Shown here piece after piece: positions 44,189 through 53,208 of a stretch of DNA of 64,000 nt. Below the pieces are notes generated by a model. That model was given only the letters and a program-made list of their open reading frames with translations, was not told the origin of the DNA and did no database searches. The position numbers and the translations under genes were made by a program. Position 1 is the first letter of the stretch; every line of letters begins with the position of its first letter. The stretch comes from Micromonospora halotolerans (GTDB taxonomy: Bacteria > Actinomycetota > Actinomycetes > Mycobacteriales > Micromonosporaceae). The stretch lies in contig NZ_CP134876.1 in NCBI RefSeq assembly GCF_032108445.1, positions 2,480,001-2,544,000 on the forward strand. Reading direction: 5' to 3'.

Positions 44189-45466
44189 TCAGGCCGGCTG
44201 GGTGCGCAGGTAGCGGCCGAAGTGCGGGACGGTGAAGGCGACCGTGCCCCGCTCGCCCGAGTAGATCAGGCCCTTCTTGATCAGCGCGTCCCGGGCCGGC
44301 GAGAGGCTGGCCGGCTTGCGACCGAGCGCCCGCGCGATCTCCGCGGTGGGCACCGCCGCGTCCATGTCGTCGCGGCCACCCTCTTCGCCGTCCACCAGCG
44401 CGAGCGTGGCCATGGCGCGCATGTACTCGCGCTCGGCCGGGGTGGCCCGCTCGAACCGCGAGCCGAAGAAGCCCACCGCCAGCTCCGCCTCCGCCTCGGG
44501 CGCGGCGACCCGGACGTCCGCGGCGGTGATCGGCGAGCGGGGCGCGTGGTCCCAGGTGGCCTTCCCGTACGCCTGGACGAAGTACGGGTAGCCGCCGGAC
44601 TTCTCGTAGAGCAGGTCGAGGGCCTTCTGCTCGTACTCGACCTCCTCCCGCTCGGCCGGGGCGCACAGCGCCTGGTCGGCGGCGATCCGGTCCAGCCGGT
44701 CGATCCGCTGGTAGCGGAAGAGCCGTTCGGAGTACGACTTCGCGGCGCTCAGCACGGCCGGCAAATGCGGCAGCCCGGCGCCCACCACGATCAGCGGCGC
44801 GCCGAGCTGGGACAGCTCGTGGCATGCGGCGCAGAGCGCGGAGACGTCCTCCGCACCGAGGTCCTGCATCTCGTCGATGAAGATCGCGATGCCGGTGCCC
44901 ACGTCGGTGGCCACCGCGGCGGCGTCGGTGAGCAGCTCGACCAGGTCGATCTCGATGTCGCCGGAGTCGGCCCGGCCGCTGCTGGCCGGCACGTCGATGC
45001 CGGGCTGCCAGCGGTCGCGCAGCTTCGGGGCGGCCCCGCCGCGCCCGGCCGGGGCGGCGCGCTGGGCGAACGCCTTCAGCACACCGAGGAAGGCGTCGAT
45101 CCGGTCGGGAGCGCGGTGGCGGGGGGCCAGCTCGCGCACCGCCATGTGCAGCGCGGCGGCGACCGGCCGGCGCAGCGACTGGTCCGGCCGGGCCTCGATC
45201 TTGCCGGTGCCCCAGAGGTGGTTGATGGCCTGCGAGCGCAGCGTGTTCAGCAGGACTGTCTTGCCCACGCCGCGCAGCCCGGTCAGCATGAGGCTGCGTT
45301 CCGGCCGGCCGCGGGCGATCCGCTCCAGCACCACGTCGAAGACGTCCAGCTCCCGCCCCCGCCCGGCGAGTTCGGGCGGGCGCTGGCCGGCGCCGGGGGC
45401 GTACGGGTTGCGGACCGGATCCACGAATCGCACAGTATCGGGCCGTCTAGCGGTGGGGCTAGACAT
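44189..45466 (-). CDS. AAA ATPase resembling Orc1/Cdc6 with C-terminal winged helix
   Basis: A 425-residue P-loop ATPase with Walker A GLRGVGKT (63-70) and Walker B IAIFIDEM (193-200), followed by a helical lid (EKSGGYPYFVQAYGKATWDHA). The last 70 residues look like a winged helix (TAEIARALGRKPASLSPARDALIKKG). This is the layout of Orc1/Cdc6-like and AAA_16 proteins that bind DNA. The start codon overlaps a GTCTAGC-N6-GCTAGAC palindrome, repeated upstream, so autoregulation is possible. Biological role unknown. Confidence 0.75.
   Translation of the reverse strand: MSSPTARRPDTVRFVDPVRNPYAPGAGQRPPELAGRGRELDVFDVVLERIARGRPERSLMLTGLRGVGKTVLLNTLRSQAINHLWGTGKIEARPDQSLRRPVAAALHMAVRELAPRHRAPDRIDAFLGVLKAFAQRAAPAGRGGAAPKLRDRWQPGIDVPASSGRADSGDIEIDLVELLTDAAAVATDVGTGIAIFIDEMQDLGAEDVSALCAACHELSQLGAPLIVVGAGLPHLPAVLSAAKSYSERLFRYQRIDRLDRIAADQALCAPAEREEVEYEQKALDLLYEKSGGYPYFVQAYGKATWDHAPRSPITAADVRVAAPEAEAELAVGFFGSRFERATPAEREYMRAMATLALVDGEEGGRDDMDAAVPTAEIARALGRKPASLSPARDALIKKGLIYSGERGTVAFTVPHFGRYLRTQPA
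45445..45464. promoter_or_regulatory. palindrome overlapping the ATPase start codon
   Basis: GTCTAGC (45445-45451) and GCTAGAC (45458-45464) with a 6-nt spacer. The second arm ends on the last base of the ATG. The same palindrome with the same spacing is the core of the larger inverted repeat at 45506-45547. Confidence 0.55.
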
Positions 45467-45487
45467 CCGTAGATGCCGCTACCGCGT

Positions 45488-45504
45488 GTCGAGACTGTCG
45501 AGAC
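45488..45504. repeat. GTCGAGAC direct repeat
   Basis: GTCGAGAC at 45488-45495 and again at 45497-45504, one base apart, between the two GTCTAGC palindromes upstream of the ATPase gene. Confidence 0.5.
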
Positions 45505-45505
45505 G

Positions 45506-45547
45506 AAACTAGGGCTGTCTAGCGTGGATGCTAGACAGCCCTAGTTT
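45506..45547. terminator. 42-bp inverted repeat: terminator and/or operator
   Basis: AAACTAGGGCTGTCTAGC (45506-45523) and its exact reverse complement (45530-45547) flank a 6-nt loop. It lies 14 bp after the stop of the LppU-like gene and about 40 bp before the ATPase start, both on the minus strand. It could terminate the first, control the second, or both. Its CTAG-rich, lower-GC sequence is unlike the other terminators here. Confidence 0.7.
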
Positions 45548-45561
45548 TGACTACCGTGGTC

Positions 45562-46347
45562 CTACCGCCGCTTCAGGCAGAGCACGAAGTCGAGGGTGTC
45601 GAGCCGGCTGTCGAAGAAGTACCAGTCGGTGTAGCCCTCGACCTTGGCGCACTTCGACTCCGCGTCCTTCTTGCCGCTGGTCGACCCGTCGATGCGGCGC
45701 AGCACCTGGTAGGTCTTCGGGGCGCAGTCGGTGATCACCAGCTTCGGCTCGGCGGAGCCGCCCTCGTTGGCGACGCACTGGCCCGCCTTCACGAAGCGCG
45801 GATCCGTCGAGGAGGCCGGGGCCGGCGGGGTGGTGGGTGCCCCGGCCGGATCGCTCGCGGCCCCGGTCGGGGCGGCCGCCGGGGCGGACGGGGACACCTT
45901 CCCGCCCTCGCCCGCGTCGTCCCGGCCGAGCAACCAGTAGGCCCCCGCCCCGCCGAGCAGCAGCACCGCCAGCACGACCAGGACCACCAGCAGTGGCCCC
46001 CTGCCGCGCTTGGGCGGCGTCGGCTCGGCGTACGGCGGCTGGCCGCCGTAGCCCGGATCGGCCGGGTAGCCCTGGTAGCCCGGATCGGCCGGGTAGCCCT
46101 GGTAGGGCGGCGCGGCCGGCGGCGGGCCGGCATTCCAGGCGGGGCCCGGCTCGTAGCGCGGGGTCGACTGGTCGTAGCGCTGCGCCGGCGGCTCGTAGTG
46201 CCGGGTCGGCGGCTCCTCCCAGCCGCCCGGCTGCCCGCCGTAGCCGGGGTCGTAGCGCGGATCGGCCGGCGGAGCGTACCCGTCGTCGGGGCGCCGTCCA
46301 CCCCACGGCTCGGGGGAGCCGCCGCCCGGTGGTCCGAAGTTCGACAT
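45562..46347 (-). CDS. LppU/SCO3897-like membrane protein
   Basis: A 261-residue protein. Residues 1-115 are Pro/Gly/Tyr-rich with two copies of the heptad GYPADPGYQ-type repeat, then one membrane helix (about 120-142), a Pro/Ala linker, and an extracellular 80-residue domain (KAGQCVANEGG, ITDCAPKTYQVLRRIDG, SKCAKVEGYTDWYF, FVLCLKRR) with four cysteines like the LppU/SCO3897 family. Function unknown. Confidence 0.75.
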   Translation of the reverse strand: MSNFGPPGGGSPEPWGGRRPDDGYAPPADPRYDPGYGGQPGGWEEPPTRHYEPPAQRYDQSTPRYEPGPAWNAGPPPAAPPYQGYPADPGYQGYPADPGYGGQPPYAEPTPPKRGRGPLLVVLVVLAVLLLGGAGAYWLLGRDDAGEGGKVSPSAPAAAPTGAASDPAGAPTTPPAPASSTDPRFVKAGQCVANEGGSAEPKLVITDCAPKTYQVLRRIDGSTSGKKDAESKCAKVEGYTDWYFFDSRLDTLDFVLCLKRR

Positions 46348-46433
46348 GAACGCCCTCCTGCGTACGCCAGTGCTGAGAGGCCGGCCACCAACAGGAGACG
46401 CCGACGCCGTGGTCACCGTAGCGTGGTCCACCG

Positions 46434-47441
46434 ATGAGCTCACGCCCCACGAGTGCGACGCCCGCCGTCGACCACGCCGCCGCCCCGGCCCGTCCCGCCC
46501 TGATCTGGACCGCGCTGGTCCTGGTCTACGTGCTCTGGGGCTCGACCTACCTGGGCATCCGGGTCGCGGTCGAGTCCCTGCCGCCGCTCACCTCCGCCGC
46601 CATGCGGTTCGCCGCGGCCGCGGCGGTGCTCGCCATGGTGCTGCGGCTGCGCCGCGGTCCGGGGGCGCTCCGCGTCGACCGGCGGCAGCTCGGCACCGCC
46701 GCGCTGGTCGGCGTGCTGCTGCTGGCCGGCGGCAACGGCCTCGTGGTGCTCGCCGAGTCCGGCCCGGAGGGGACCGCGGTGCCCTCCGGCATCGCCGCGC
46801 TGCTGGTGGCCACCGTCCCGCTCCTCGTGGTGCTGCTGCGGACCGTCGGCGGGGACCGCCCCCGGCCGTGGACCTTCGCCGGCGTCGCCCTCGGCTTCGT
46901 CGGTCTCGTGCTGCTCGTCCTGCCGAGCGGCGGGTCGGGGAGCGTGCCGCTGGTCGGCGCGCTGACCGTCGTGGCCGGCGCGGTCAGCTGGTCGGTCGGC
47001 TCCTACCTCTCCGGGCGGATGCGGATGCCGGACGACCCGTTCGTGGCCACCGTCTACGAGATGCTCGCCGGCGCGGCGGCGCTCGCCGTGATCGCCGCCG
47101 TCCGGGGCGAGCTGCAGGGATTCTCCCCTGCCGAGGTGACCGGCCGCTCGTGGGCCGCGCTGGCGTACCTCATGGTGGCCGGCTCGCTGGTCGCCTTCAC
47201 CGCGTACGTCTGGCTGCTGGCCCACGCCCCGATCTCCCTGGTCTCCACCTACGCGTACGTGAACCCGGCGGTCGCGGTGGCGCTCGGCGCGCTGTTCGTC
47301 GCCGAGCCGGTGACCGCGCAGGTGCTGCTCGGCGGCGCGGTGATCGTGGTCGGCGTCGCCGTGGTGGTGAGCACCGAGCGTCCGCGCCGTTCGGCGGCAC
47401 CACGCGTCGACGGGGCGGCCCCGGAGCCGGCCCGCCGGTAA
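46434..47441 (+). CDS. EamA-family (DMT) transporter
   Basis: A 335-residue protein with ten membrane segments in two EamA repeats. YVLWGSTYLGIRVAVESLPPL opens the first and TAYVWLLAHAPISLVSTYAYVNP marks the second, as in YedA-like exporters. Substrate unknown. TAGCGT ends 9 nt before the ATG, suggesting a leaderless transcript. Divergent from the LppU-like gene. Confidence 0.92.
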   Translation: MSSRPTSATPAVDHAAAPARPALIWTALVLVYVLWGSTYLGIRVAVESLPPLTSAAMRFAAAAAVLAMVLRLRRGPGALRVDRRQLGTAALVGVLLLAGGNGLVVLAESGPEGTAVPSGIAALLVATVPLLVVLLRTVGGDRPRPWTFAGVALGFVGLVLLVLPSGGSGSVPLVGALTVVAGAVSWSVGSYLSGRMRMPDDPFVATVYEMLAGAAALAVIAAVRGELQGFSPAEVTGRSWAALAYLMVAGSLVAFTAYVWLLAHAPISLVSTYAYVNPAVAVALGALFVAEPVTAQVLLGGAVIVVGVAVVVSTERPRRSAAPRVDGAAPEPARR

Positions 47442-47452
47442 CGTTCCGGCCC

Positions 47453-48202
47453 GTGTCGGCCGGGCTGGTGGCGGGTGTCGCGCTCCTCGGCGCGCTGGCC
47501 GGCCGGGCCGCCGACCCGCTCGCCCGACTCTCCGTCCGCTCTCGGCTGCCCGCCGGGCTGCCGGTTCCGGCCTTCCTTCCCCGTGGCGTCGCGTGCTCGG
47601 GTGCCTCGTCCGCCACGTCCTCACGGTCGGTCGCCCGGCGTCGTGGCGTGCCGTCCGGCGCCGGCCCGGGCCGCCGCGGCAATCGGCTCGGGGTGACGCT
47701 GGCCGGGGTTGTGGTCTTCGGCGGGCTCGCCGCCGCGCGGGCCGGCGACCCGGCGTTGCCCGCGTTCCTGGCCGTGGCGGCGATCGGGCTGGTGCTCGCC
47801 CTCGTGGACCTGGCCTGCCTGCGGCTGCCCGACCCGCTGGTGGCCGCCACGGCGGGCGCGGGCGCGCTGGGCCTGGTTCCGGCCGCGCTGGTCGGCGGCA
47901 CGCCGGGACGCCTGCTGACCGCCCTCGCCGGTGCGGCCGTCTCCTTCGCCGGGTACGTGCTGCTCGCGCTGCTGCCCGGTGCCCGCCTCGGCTTCGGGGA
48001 CGTCAAGCTCGCCGCCGCGCTCGGCCTGCCGCTCGGCTGGCTCGGCTGGCCGGCCCTGGGCCTCGGCCTGCTCCTCCCGCACCTGCTGAACGGGGTCATC
48101 GTCCTCGCCCTGCTCGCCGCCCGCCGGGTCCGCCGGGACACGCCGCTCCCGTTCGGCCCGGCGATCCTGGCCGGCGCCTGGCTGGCGGTCCTGCTCGCCT
48201 GA
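47453..48202 (+). CDS. prepilin peptidase (A24 family)
   Basis: A 249-residue aspartic membrane protease for type IV pilin-like signals. The catalytic aspartates are in LALVDLACLRLPDPL and GFGDVKLAAALGLPLGW. The N-terminal methylase domain is missing, as is common in actinobacterial Tad-type enzymes, and a 40-residue Ser/Arg-rich insertion lies after the first helix. No pilus genes are nearby. The GTG start is 11 bp after the EamA stop. Confidence 0.85.
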   Translation: MSAGLVAGVALLGALAGRAADPLARLSVRSRLPAGLPVPAFLPRGVACSGASSATSSRSVARRRGVPSGAGPGRRGNRLGVTLAGVVVFGGLAAARAGDPALPAFLAVAAIGLVLALVDLACLRLPDPLVAATAGAGALGLVPAALVGGTPGRLLTALAGAAVSFAGYVLLALLPGARLGFGDVKLAAALGLPLGWLGWPALGLGLLLPHLLNGVIVLALLAARRVRRDTPLPFGPAILAGAWLAVLLA

Positions 48203-48255
48203 CTCCCGCTCCCGCCGCCGGTGGGCGCGTTGACCGGGGCCCCCTGCTGGGCGTC

Positions 48256-48275
48256 AGGAAGGGACCCCTCCTTTC
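48256..48275. terminator. short inverted repeat between prepilin peptidase and helicase fusion
   Basis: AGGAAGGGACCCCTCCTTTC folds back on itself with one mismatch between the convergent genes. The longer context (48236-48275) has a composition unlike coding sequence and may belong to a dispersed intergenic repeat. Confidence 0.45.
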
Positions 48276-51200
48276 AGATCAGGCGGAGTTGGCGGTCGCG
48301 AGGGCGGCGGGGTTCGGTGTCGCCGAAGCGCTCGAACAGCCCCGGGTCGATCACGTCGAGGAACGGGGTGGGGCGGCACTCGCGCTCCGACCCGTGCCGC
48401 GTACGCCGGGCCGCGTGGCTCACGTAGAGCCGGTCCTGCGCCCGGGTCAGCCCGACGAAGAAGAGCCGCCGTTCCTCGGCCACCGCGTCGTCGTCCGGCT
48501 CCTGCCCGGGCCAGCGCAGCGGCAGCAGCCCGTCCTCGGCGCCGACCAGGAAGACCACCGGGAACTCCAACCCCTTCGCCGCGTGCAGGGTGAGCAGGGT
48601 GACCGCCTCGGCGCGCGGGTCGAGGGCGTCCACCTCCGCCCCGGTGGCGAGTTGGGCGAGGAACAGCTCCAGGTCGTCGCCGCAGCGCCGGGCCAGCGGG
48701 GTGAGCAGGTCGACCGCGGTGCGGACGTCCTCGGGGCGTACCGCGCCGGAGCCGTCGAGGGTCGGCACGGCGAAGCGCTCCGCCAGGATCTGGCCGGCCA
48801 GCCGTACCCGGGCGGTGAGGGAACCGTCGAGCCCGGCGTGCCGCAGCTCGCGGGCGATGGCGGTCACGCCCGGCCGGTCGCGCAGGCGGTCGTGCGAGCG
48901 CTTCTGCACGGGAATGTTCGCCCGGGCCAGCGCGTCCACGATCGGCGCGGCCTGCGAGTCGGTGCGGTAGAGCACCGCGATGTCGGAGAACGACAGCGAG
49001 GTTGCCCGACCGTCGATCCGGCCCGAGTCCAGCGAGCGGTGGGAGAGGCCGCCGACCAGGTCGTCGATGGTGCGTACCAGGAAGTCGGCCTCGTCCGCGA
49101 CGGAGGTCGCGGCGTAGCGACCGACCAGCGGGGCCTCCGGGTCGAGCCGGGCCGGGTCGAGGCGGCGGCCGCGGACCAGCGACGACGGCGCGATGGCCTG
49201 CACGGCGGCGGCCAGGATCGGCGCCGACGAGCGGTAGTTGCGGTTCAGCCGGACCAGCCGGGCGTCGGTGAAGTCCTGGGAGAAGCGCAGGAAGTAACCG
49301 ACGTCCGTGCCCCGGAACGAGTAGATCGCCTGGTCGGGGTCGCCGATCGCGCAGAGGTTGCCGTCGGCGGGGCTGAGCAGCCGGAGCAGGTCGTACTGGA
49401 CGGCGTCGACGTCCTGGTACTCGTCAACGAAGATCCACTTCCAGCGCTCGCGGTACTCCCGGACCAGCTTCCTGTCGCCCCTCAGCAGCGCCACCGGCAG
49501 GGTGAGCAGCTCGTCCAGGTCGACCAGGTCCCGCTTGCGCAGCAGCGCGGCGTACCGCTCGTCGTCCTCGCCGGCCTCCGCGCGGGCGGCGGCCCGGTCG
49601 GCGTCGTCGGCGATCCGGAAGTCCGCCGGCAGTCCCGCGGCCGGCGCGTTCTCCCGCAGGATGGTGAGGCCCAGCGAGTGGAAGGTGCCGACCGTGACGT
49701 CCTCGGCCACCGGGCCGAGCAGCCCGTCCAGCCGGTGCCGCAGCTCCTCGGCCGCCCGCCGGGTGAAGGTGATCGCCAGGCACTGCTCCGGGAAGACGTT
49801 CAGCTCCGCGCACAGGTAGGCGATCCGGTGGGTGAGCGTCCGCGTCTTGCCGGTGCCCGGGCCGGCCACGATGAGCAGCGGACCGCCCGGCGCCGAGGCG
49901 GCCACCCGCTGCATCGCGTCGAGCCGGTCCAGCAGCCCGGTGCCGACCTCCTCCATCCCGGCGAGCATCGGCTCGAACGGCTCGTGCGGGGAGGGTGCCG
50001 GCGCGATCGGTGGCGGGGGCGGCGGGGCGGGCTTGCGCTTCGGCTCCGCCTTGGCCGCCGCCGGGCGCCGGGCCCTGGGCTTCGCCGCCGGCTCCGCGGG
50101 CTTCCGCTGCGCGGGCACGTCGAAGAGCGTGTCCTGGCCGGCGCCCCCGGTCGACGACCCCAGCTCGGCCGGGTCGAAGAGCGTGATCACTCCGTACTCG
50201 CCGTCGTAGCCGGGGACCCGGCGCACCTCGCCGCGGCGCAGCCGGCCGATGCCCTCGGCGAGCAGCTCGCCGCCGATTCGGCCGATCTCGTCCAGCGGGG
50301 TACGGGTGAGGATGTCCAGCTCCGGGCCCAGCGCGGCGATCAGCTCGTGGAGCTTCCCCTCGACCTTCTTGGAGCGGGCGCCGACCTTGTTGAGCTCGCC
50401 GAGGATCTCGGCCAGCGGCACCAGGTGGGTCACCTCCCGGGCGTGCGCCGGCCGGTGTCCCTCGGGCCGGTCGGCCAACTCCGCCACCCGGCTCAGCACG
50501 CCCACCGTCAGCGGCTTCCCGCACTCCGGGCAGCGCCCGCCGGCCTCCCGGGTGCGCTCCGGGGACCAGTTCACGCCGCAGAGCCGGTGCCCGTCGGCGT
50601 GGTACTTGCCCTCCTCCGGGAAGAACTCGATGGTGCCGGCCAGCCCGTCGCCGGTGCGCAGGGCCTCGCGGATGGCGAAATAGTCCCGCCCCGAGTCGAG
50701 GACGGTGGCCTCGCGGGCCAGCGCGGGCGGCGAGTGGGCGTCCGAGTTCGACACCAGCTGGTAGCGGTCCAGGCTGCCGACCCGCCAGTTCATCTCCGGG
50801 TCGGAGGAGAGGCCGGTCTCCACGGCGAAGATGTGCTCGGCCAGGTCGGCGTAGCAGTCGGCGATGGCGTCGAAGCCGGACTTCGAGCCGAGCGCGGAGA
50901 ACCAGGGCGTCCAGATGTGCGCCGGCACCAGGTAGCCGTCCGGGCTGGCCTCCAGCGTGATCTCCAGCAGGTCGCGGGAGTCCAGCCCGAGGATCGGCCG
51001 GCCGTCCGAGCCCAGGTTGCCGATCCGCCCCAGCGCCGCGTTGAACCGGGCCACCGCGTCCAGGTCCGGCAGGTAGATGAGGTGGTGCACCTTCCGCGTC
51101 CGGTCGTCCCGCTTGTAGATCGTGGAGATCTCCACGCTGAGCATGAACCGGACCGGGTCCGCCTCCGCCGCGCTGGCCAGCCGGGGCGGCAACCGCCGGG

Positions 51201-51474
51201 CGATGTCCCGCTCCGCCTCCGGGCTCAGCCGGTAGAGGCCGGGCTCGGCCGGATGCAGGGTCTCGCGCAGGTGGTCGTACCAGGCGGGGTGGGTGAAGTC
51301 GCCGGTGCCGAGGACGCCGATGCCCTTGCGTCGGGCCCACCAGCCGAGGTTCGGCAGGGTCAGGTCACGGCTGCACGCGCGCGAGTACTTCGAGTGGATG
51401 TGCAGGTCCGCGACGAACGACGGGGGGCCACCGGAGGGTGCGGCGTTGAACGGAGGCACGCCGCATCCTGTCAC
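48274..51474 (-). CDS. endonuclease Q-UvrD/Rep helicase fusion
   Basis: A 1066-residue protein. Residues 20-290 are a PHP nuclease domain (DLHIHSKYS at 23-31, GTGDFTHP at 56-63) and a zinc site follows (C299, C315, C318). Both closely resemble EndoQ, which nicks DNA 5' of deaminated bases and abasic sites. A Pro/Ala/Lys linker (465-500) leads to a complete SF1A helicase: AGPGTGKT (537-544), VDEYQDVDAVQYD, GDPDQAIYSFRGTD, NRNYRSS, LHAAKGLEFPVVFL and VGLTRAQDRLYVS. One chain would couple lesion nicking with unwinding. Confidence 0.9.
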   Translation of the reverse strand: MTGCGVPPFNAAPSGGPPSFVADLHIHSKYSRACSRDLTLPNLGWWARRKGIGVLGTGDFTHPAWYDHLRETLHPAEPGLYRLSPEAERDIARRLPPRLASAAEADPVRFMLSVEISTIYKRDDRTRKVHHLIYLPDLDAVARFNAALGRIGNLGSDGRPILGLDSRDLLEITLEASPDGYLVPAHIWTPWFSALGSKSGFDAIADCYADLAEHIFAVETGLSSDPEMNWRVGSLDRYQLVSNSDAHSPPALAREATVLDSGRDYFAIREALRTGDGLAGTIEFFPEEGKYHADGHRLCGVNWSPERTREAGGRCPECGKPLTVGVLSRVAELADRPEGHRPAHAREVTHLVPLAEILGELNKVGARSKKVEGKLHELIAALGPELDILTRTPLDEIGRIGGELLAEGIGRLRRGEVRRVPGYDGEYGVITLFDPAELGSSTGGAGQDTLFDVPAQRKPAEPAAKPRARRPAAAKAEPKRKPAPPPPPPIAPAPSPHEPFEPMLAGMEEVGTGLLDRLDAMQRVAASAPGGPLLIVAGPGTGKTRTLTHRIAYLCAELNVFPEQCLAITFTRRAAEELRHRLDGLLGPVAEDVTVGTFHSLGLTILRENAPAAGLPADFRIADDADRAAARAEAGEDDERYAALLRKRDLVDLDELLTLPVALLRGDRKLVREYRERWKWIFVDEYQDVDAVQYDLLRLLSPADGNLCAIGDPDQAIYSFRGTDVGYFLRFSQDFTDARLVRLNRNYRSSAPILAAAVQAIAPSSLVRGRRLDPARLDPEAPLVGRYAATSVADEADFLVRTIDDLVGGLSHRSLDSGRIDGRATSLSFSDIAVLYRTDSQAAPIVDALARANIPVQKRSHDRLRDRPGVTAIARELRHAGLDGSLTARVRLAGQILAERFAVPTLDGSGAVRPEDVRTAVDLLTPLARRCGDDLELFLAQLATGAEVDALDPRAEAVTLLTLHAAKGLEFPVVFLVGAEDGLLPLRWPGQEPDDDAVAEERRLFFVGLTRAQDRLYVSHAARRTRHGSERECRPTPFLDVIDPGLFERFGDTEPRRPRDRQLRLI

Positions 51475-51553
51475 GCCCGGTCCTCCGGCCGCCCGCCGCC
51501 ACGCGTACGCGTGACCTGAGCAATGCGGTGCTGGACCGGGCGGCCCGGACGCG

Positions 51554-52948
51554 CTATGGGGCGCGCAGCTCGACGAGGGTCACCTGCGGCGGCGCGCCCA
51601 CCCGGACCGGCGGACCCCAGAAGCCGGCGCCGTTGGTGACGTAGACCTTGGTGCCGTCCACCTCGCCCAGGCCGGAGACGACCGGCTGCTGGAGCTTCAC
51701 CAGCAGGTTGAACGGCACCATCTGGCCGCCGTGGGTGTGCCCGGACAGTTGGAGGTCCACGCCGAACTTCGCCGCCTCGTGCGCGGCCACCGGCTGGTGG
51801 GCCAGCAGCACGACGGGGCGGGACGGGTCTCGGTCGCCGAGTGCGGCGGCGTAGTCGGCGGGGGCTGCCAGCCCGGTGCCGGCGGCCGTGACGTCGTTGA
51901 CGCCGGCCAGGTCCAGCACGCCGCCCCGCGCCCGGATCTCCTGGCGCTCGTTCTGGAGCACCCGCAGGCCGAGCCGGTCCACCTCGCGCACCCACTCCTC
52001 CACACCGGAGTAGTACTCGTGGTTGCCGGTGACGAAGAAGCTGCCGTAGCGCGAGCGCAGGTCGCGCAGTGGTTCCGCGGCCGGGCCCAGCTCGGCCACC
52101 GAGCCGTCGACCAGGTCACCGACGACGGCAACCAGGTCGGCGTCGAGCCGGTTGATCATCGCGACGATCCGCTCGGTGTGCGCCCGGCCGCGCAGCGGCC
52201 CGAGGTGGATGTCCGAGACGGTGGCGATGCGCAGCCCGTCCATGGCGCGGGGCAGCTTGGCCAGCGGGATCCGCACCCGGTCCAGCCGGGGCGGTCCCAT
52301 GGCGGTGCGTACGCCGTACCCGGTGACGCTCGCGGCGGTGAGCCCGGCGAAGATGGCGGCGCCCCGGGCCAGCAGCAACCGGCGGGACGGGTCGTGGTCC
52401 GGCGCGGCGGTCGGGGTGTCGGTGCCGGGCGGCGGATCGCCCGGACCGCCGGCCGAGGGGGCGGGTTCGCCGGCCGGCGCCTCCGACGGCCCGGCCGGCC
52501 CCACGGCCGGCGGGTCCGCGAGCGCGACGGGCGACGCCGACGCGCCGCCGGCCGGCACCCGGTCCTGCCCAGCGGCGAGGTTCCCCCGACCGGCGGTGGA
52601 TCCGGCCGGGACCAGCGCCGGCTCGGAACCGGTGGCGGTGGCGGGCTCGCGGCGGCGCAGCACGAGCTTCACGACCGCCGTGGGCACCTCCAGCACCAGC
52701 AGCAGCACCAGCAGGTAGAACATCAGGGCCAGCCAGAGGTAGCCGGGCCAGGCCAGCCACTGGGCGCCGCTGCGGGTGCCCGCCATGGTGGCCGGCACCA
52801 GCAGCGCCAGCAGCAGCGCGACCAGCCCGCCGGCCTTCCGCAGGCGGCCCGGGCGGGTGGTGTCCCGCACCAGCCGCTTCCACAGGTAGAGGTGGATCAG
52901 GGCGGTGACGAGCACGGCGAAGCCCACGAACGACGCCATCGCCAACAC
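51554..52948 (-). CDS. membrane metallophosphoesterase
   Basis: A 464-residue protein with four N-terminal membrane segments (to about 100), a Pro/Ala/Gly-rich stretch, a further hydrophobic segment near 190-210 and a calcineurin-like domain. Metal-site motifs are VSDIHLG, VGDLVDG, TGNHEYYSG and LSGHTHGGQM. It resembles the YkuE group of phosphoesterases. Substrate unknown. Just downstream of moaD on the same strand. Confidence 0.9.
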   Translation of the reverse strand: MLAMASFVGFAVLVTALIHLYLWKRLVRDTTRPGRLRKAGGLVALLLALLVPATMAGTRSGAQWLAWPGYLWLALMFYLLVLLLVLEVPTAVVKLVLRRREPATATGSEPALVPAGSTAGRGNLAAGQDRVPAGGASASPVALADPPAVGPAGPSEAPAGEPAPSAGGPGDPPPGTDTPTAAPDHDPSRRLLLARGAAIFAGLTAASVTGYGVRTAMGPPRLDRVRIPLAKLPRAMDGLRIATVSDIHLGPLRGRAHTERIVAMINRLDADLVAVVGDLVDGSVAELGPAAEPLRDLRSRYGSFFVTGNHEYYSGVEEWVREVDRLGLRVLQNERQEIRARGGVLDLAGVNDVTAAGTGLAAPADYAAALGDRDPSRPVVLLAHQPVAAHEAAKFGVDLQLSGHTHGGQMVPFNLLVKLQQPVVSGLGEVDGTKVYVTNGAGFWGPPVRVGAPPQVTLVELRAP

Positions 52949-52959
52949 GGGAGCCTCCC

Positions 52960-53205
52960 TCAGCCGCCCGCGAAGGGCGGCAGCACGTCGACCGTCGCCC
53001 CGGCCGGCAGCGGTGCTTGACGATCATGGCAGGCCATGCCGTCGACCAGGAAACTCGCCGCCTTCAGCACCACGGCCAGCCGCTCGCCGTGCCGCTCGGT
53101 CAGCTCGTCGAGGAGCGCGTCGAGCGACCGGCCGGCGGCCACGGTCTCCTCGGCGCGTCCGGCCGCGGCCCGCGCGCCGGCGAAGTAGCGGACGGTGAGT
53201 TGCAC
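52960..53205 (-). CDS. moaD: molybdopterin synthase sulfur carrier MoaD
   Basis: An 81-residue ubiquitin-fold protein ending in FAGG, the C-terminal Gly-Gly that carries the thiocarboxylate. It works with MoaE (40870). It starts 3 bp after the moaA stop. Confidence 0.93.
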   Translation of the reverse strand: MQLTVRYFAGARAAAGRAEETVAAGRSLDALLDELTERHGERLAVVLKAASFLVDGMACHDRQAPLPAGATVDVLPPFAGG

Positions 53206-53208
53206 CGG

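Noticed and set aside
47453..48202. Prepilin peptidase as part of a pilus locus
   Set aside because: No pilin, ATPase or Tad genes are nearby; the flanking genes are a transporter and a repair helicase.
47593..51519. 1308-codon open frame on the plus strand
   Set aside because: It is antisense to the endonuclease Q-helicase gene. Its composition (Arg/Gly/Val/Asp-rich, no motifs) is what a GC-rich complementary strand gives.
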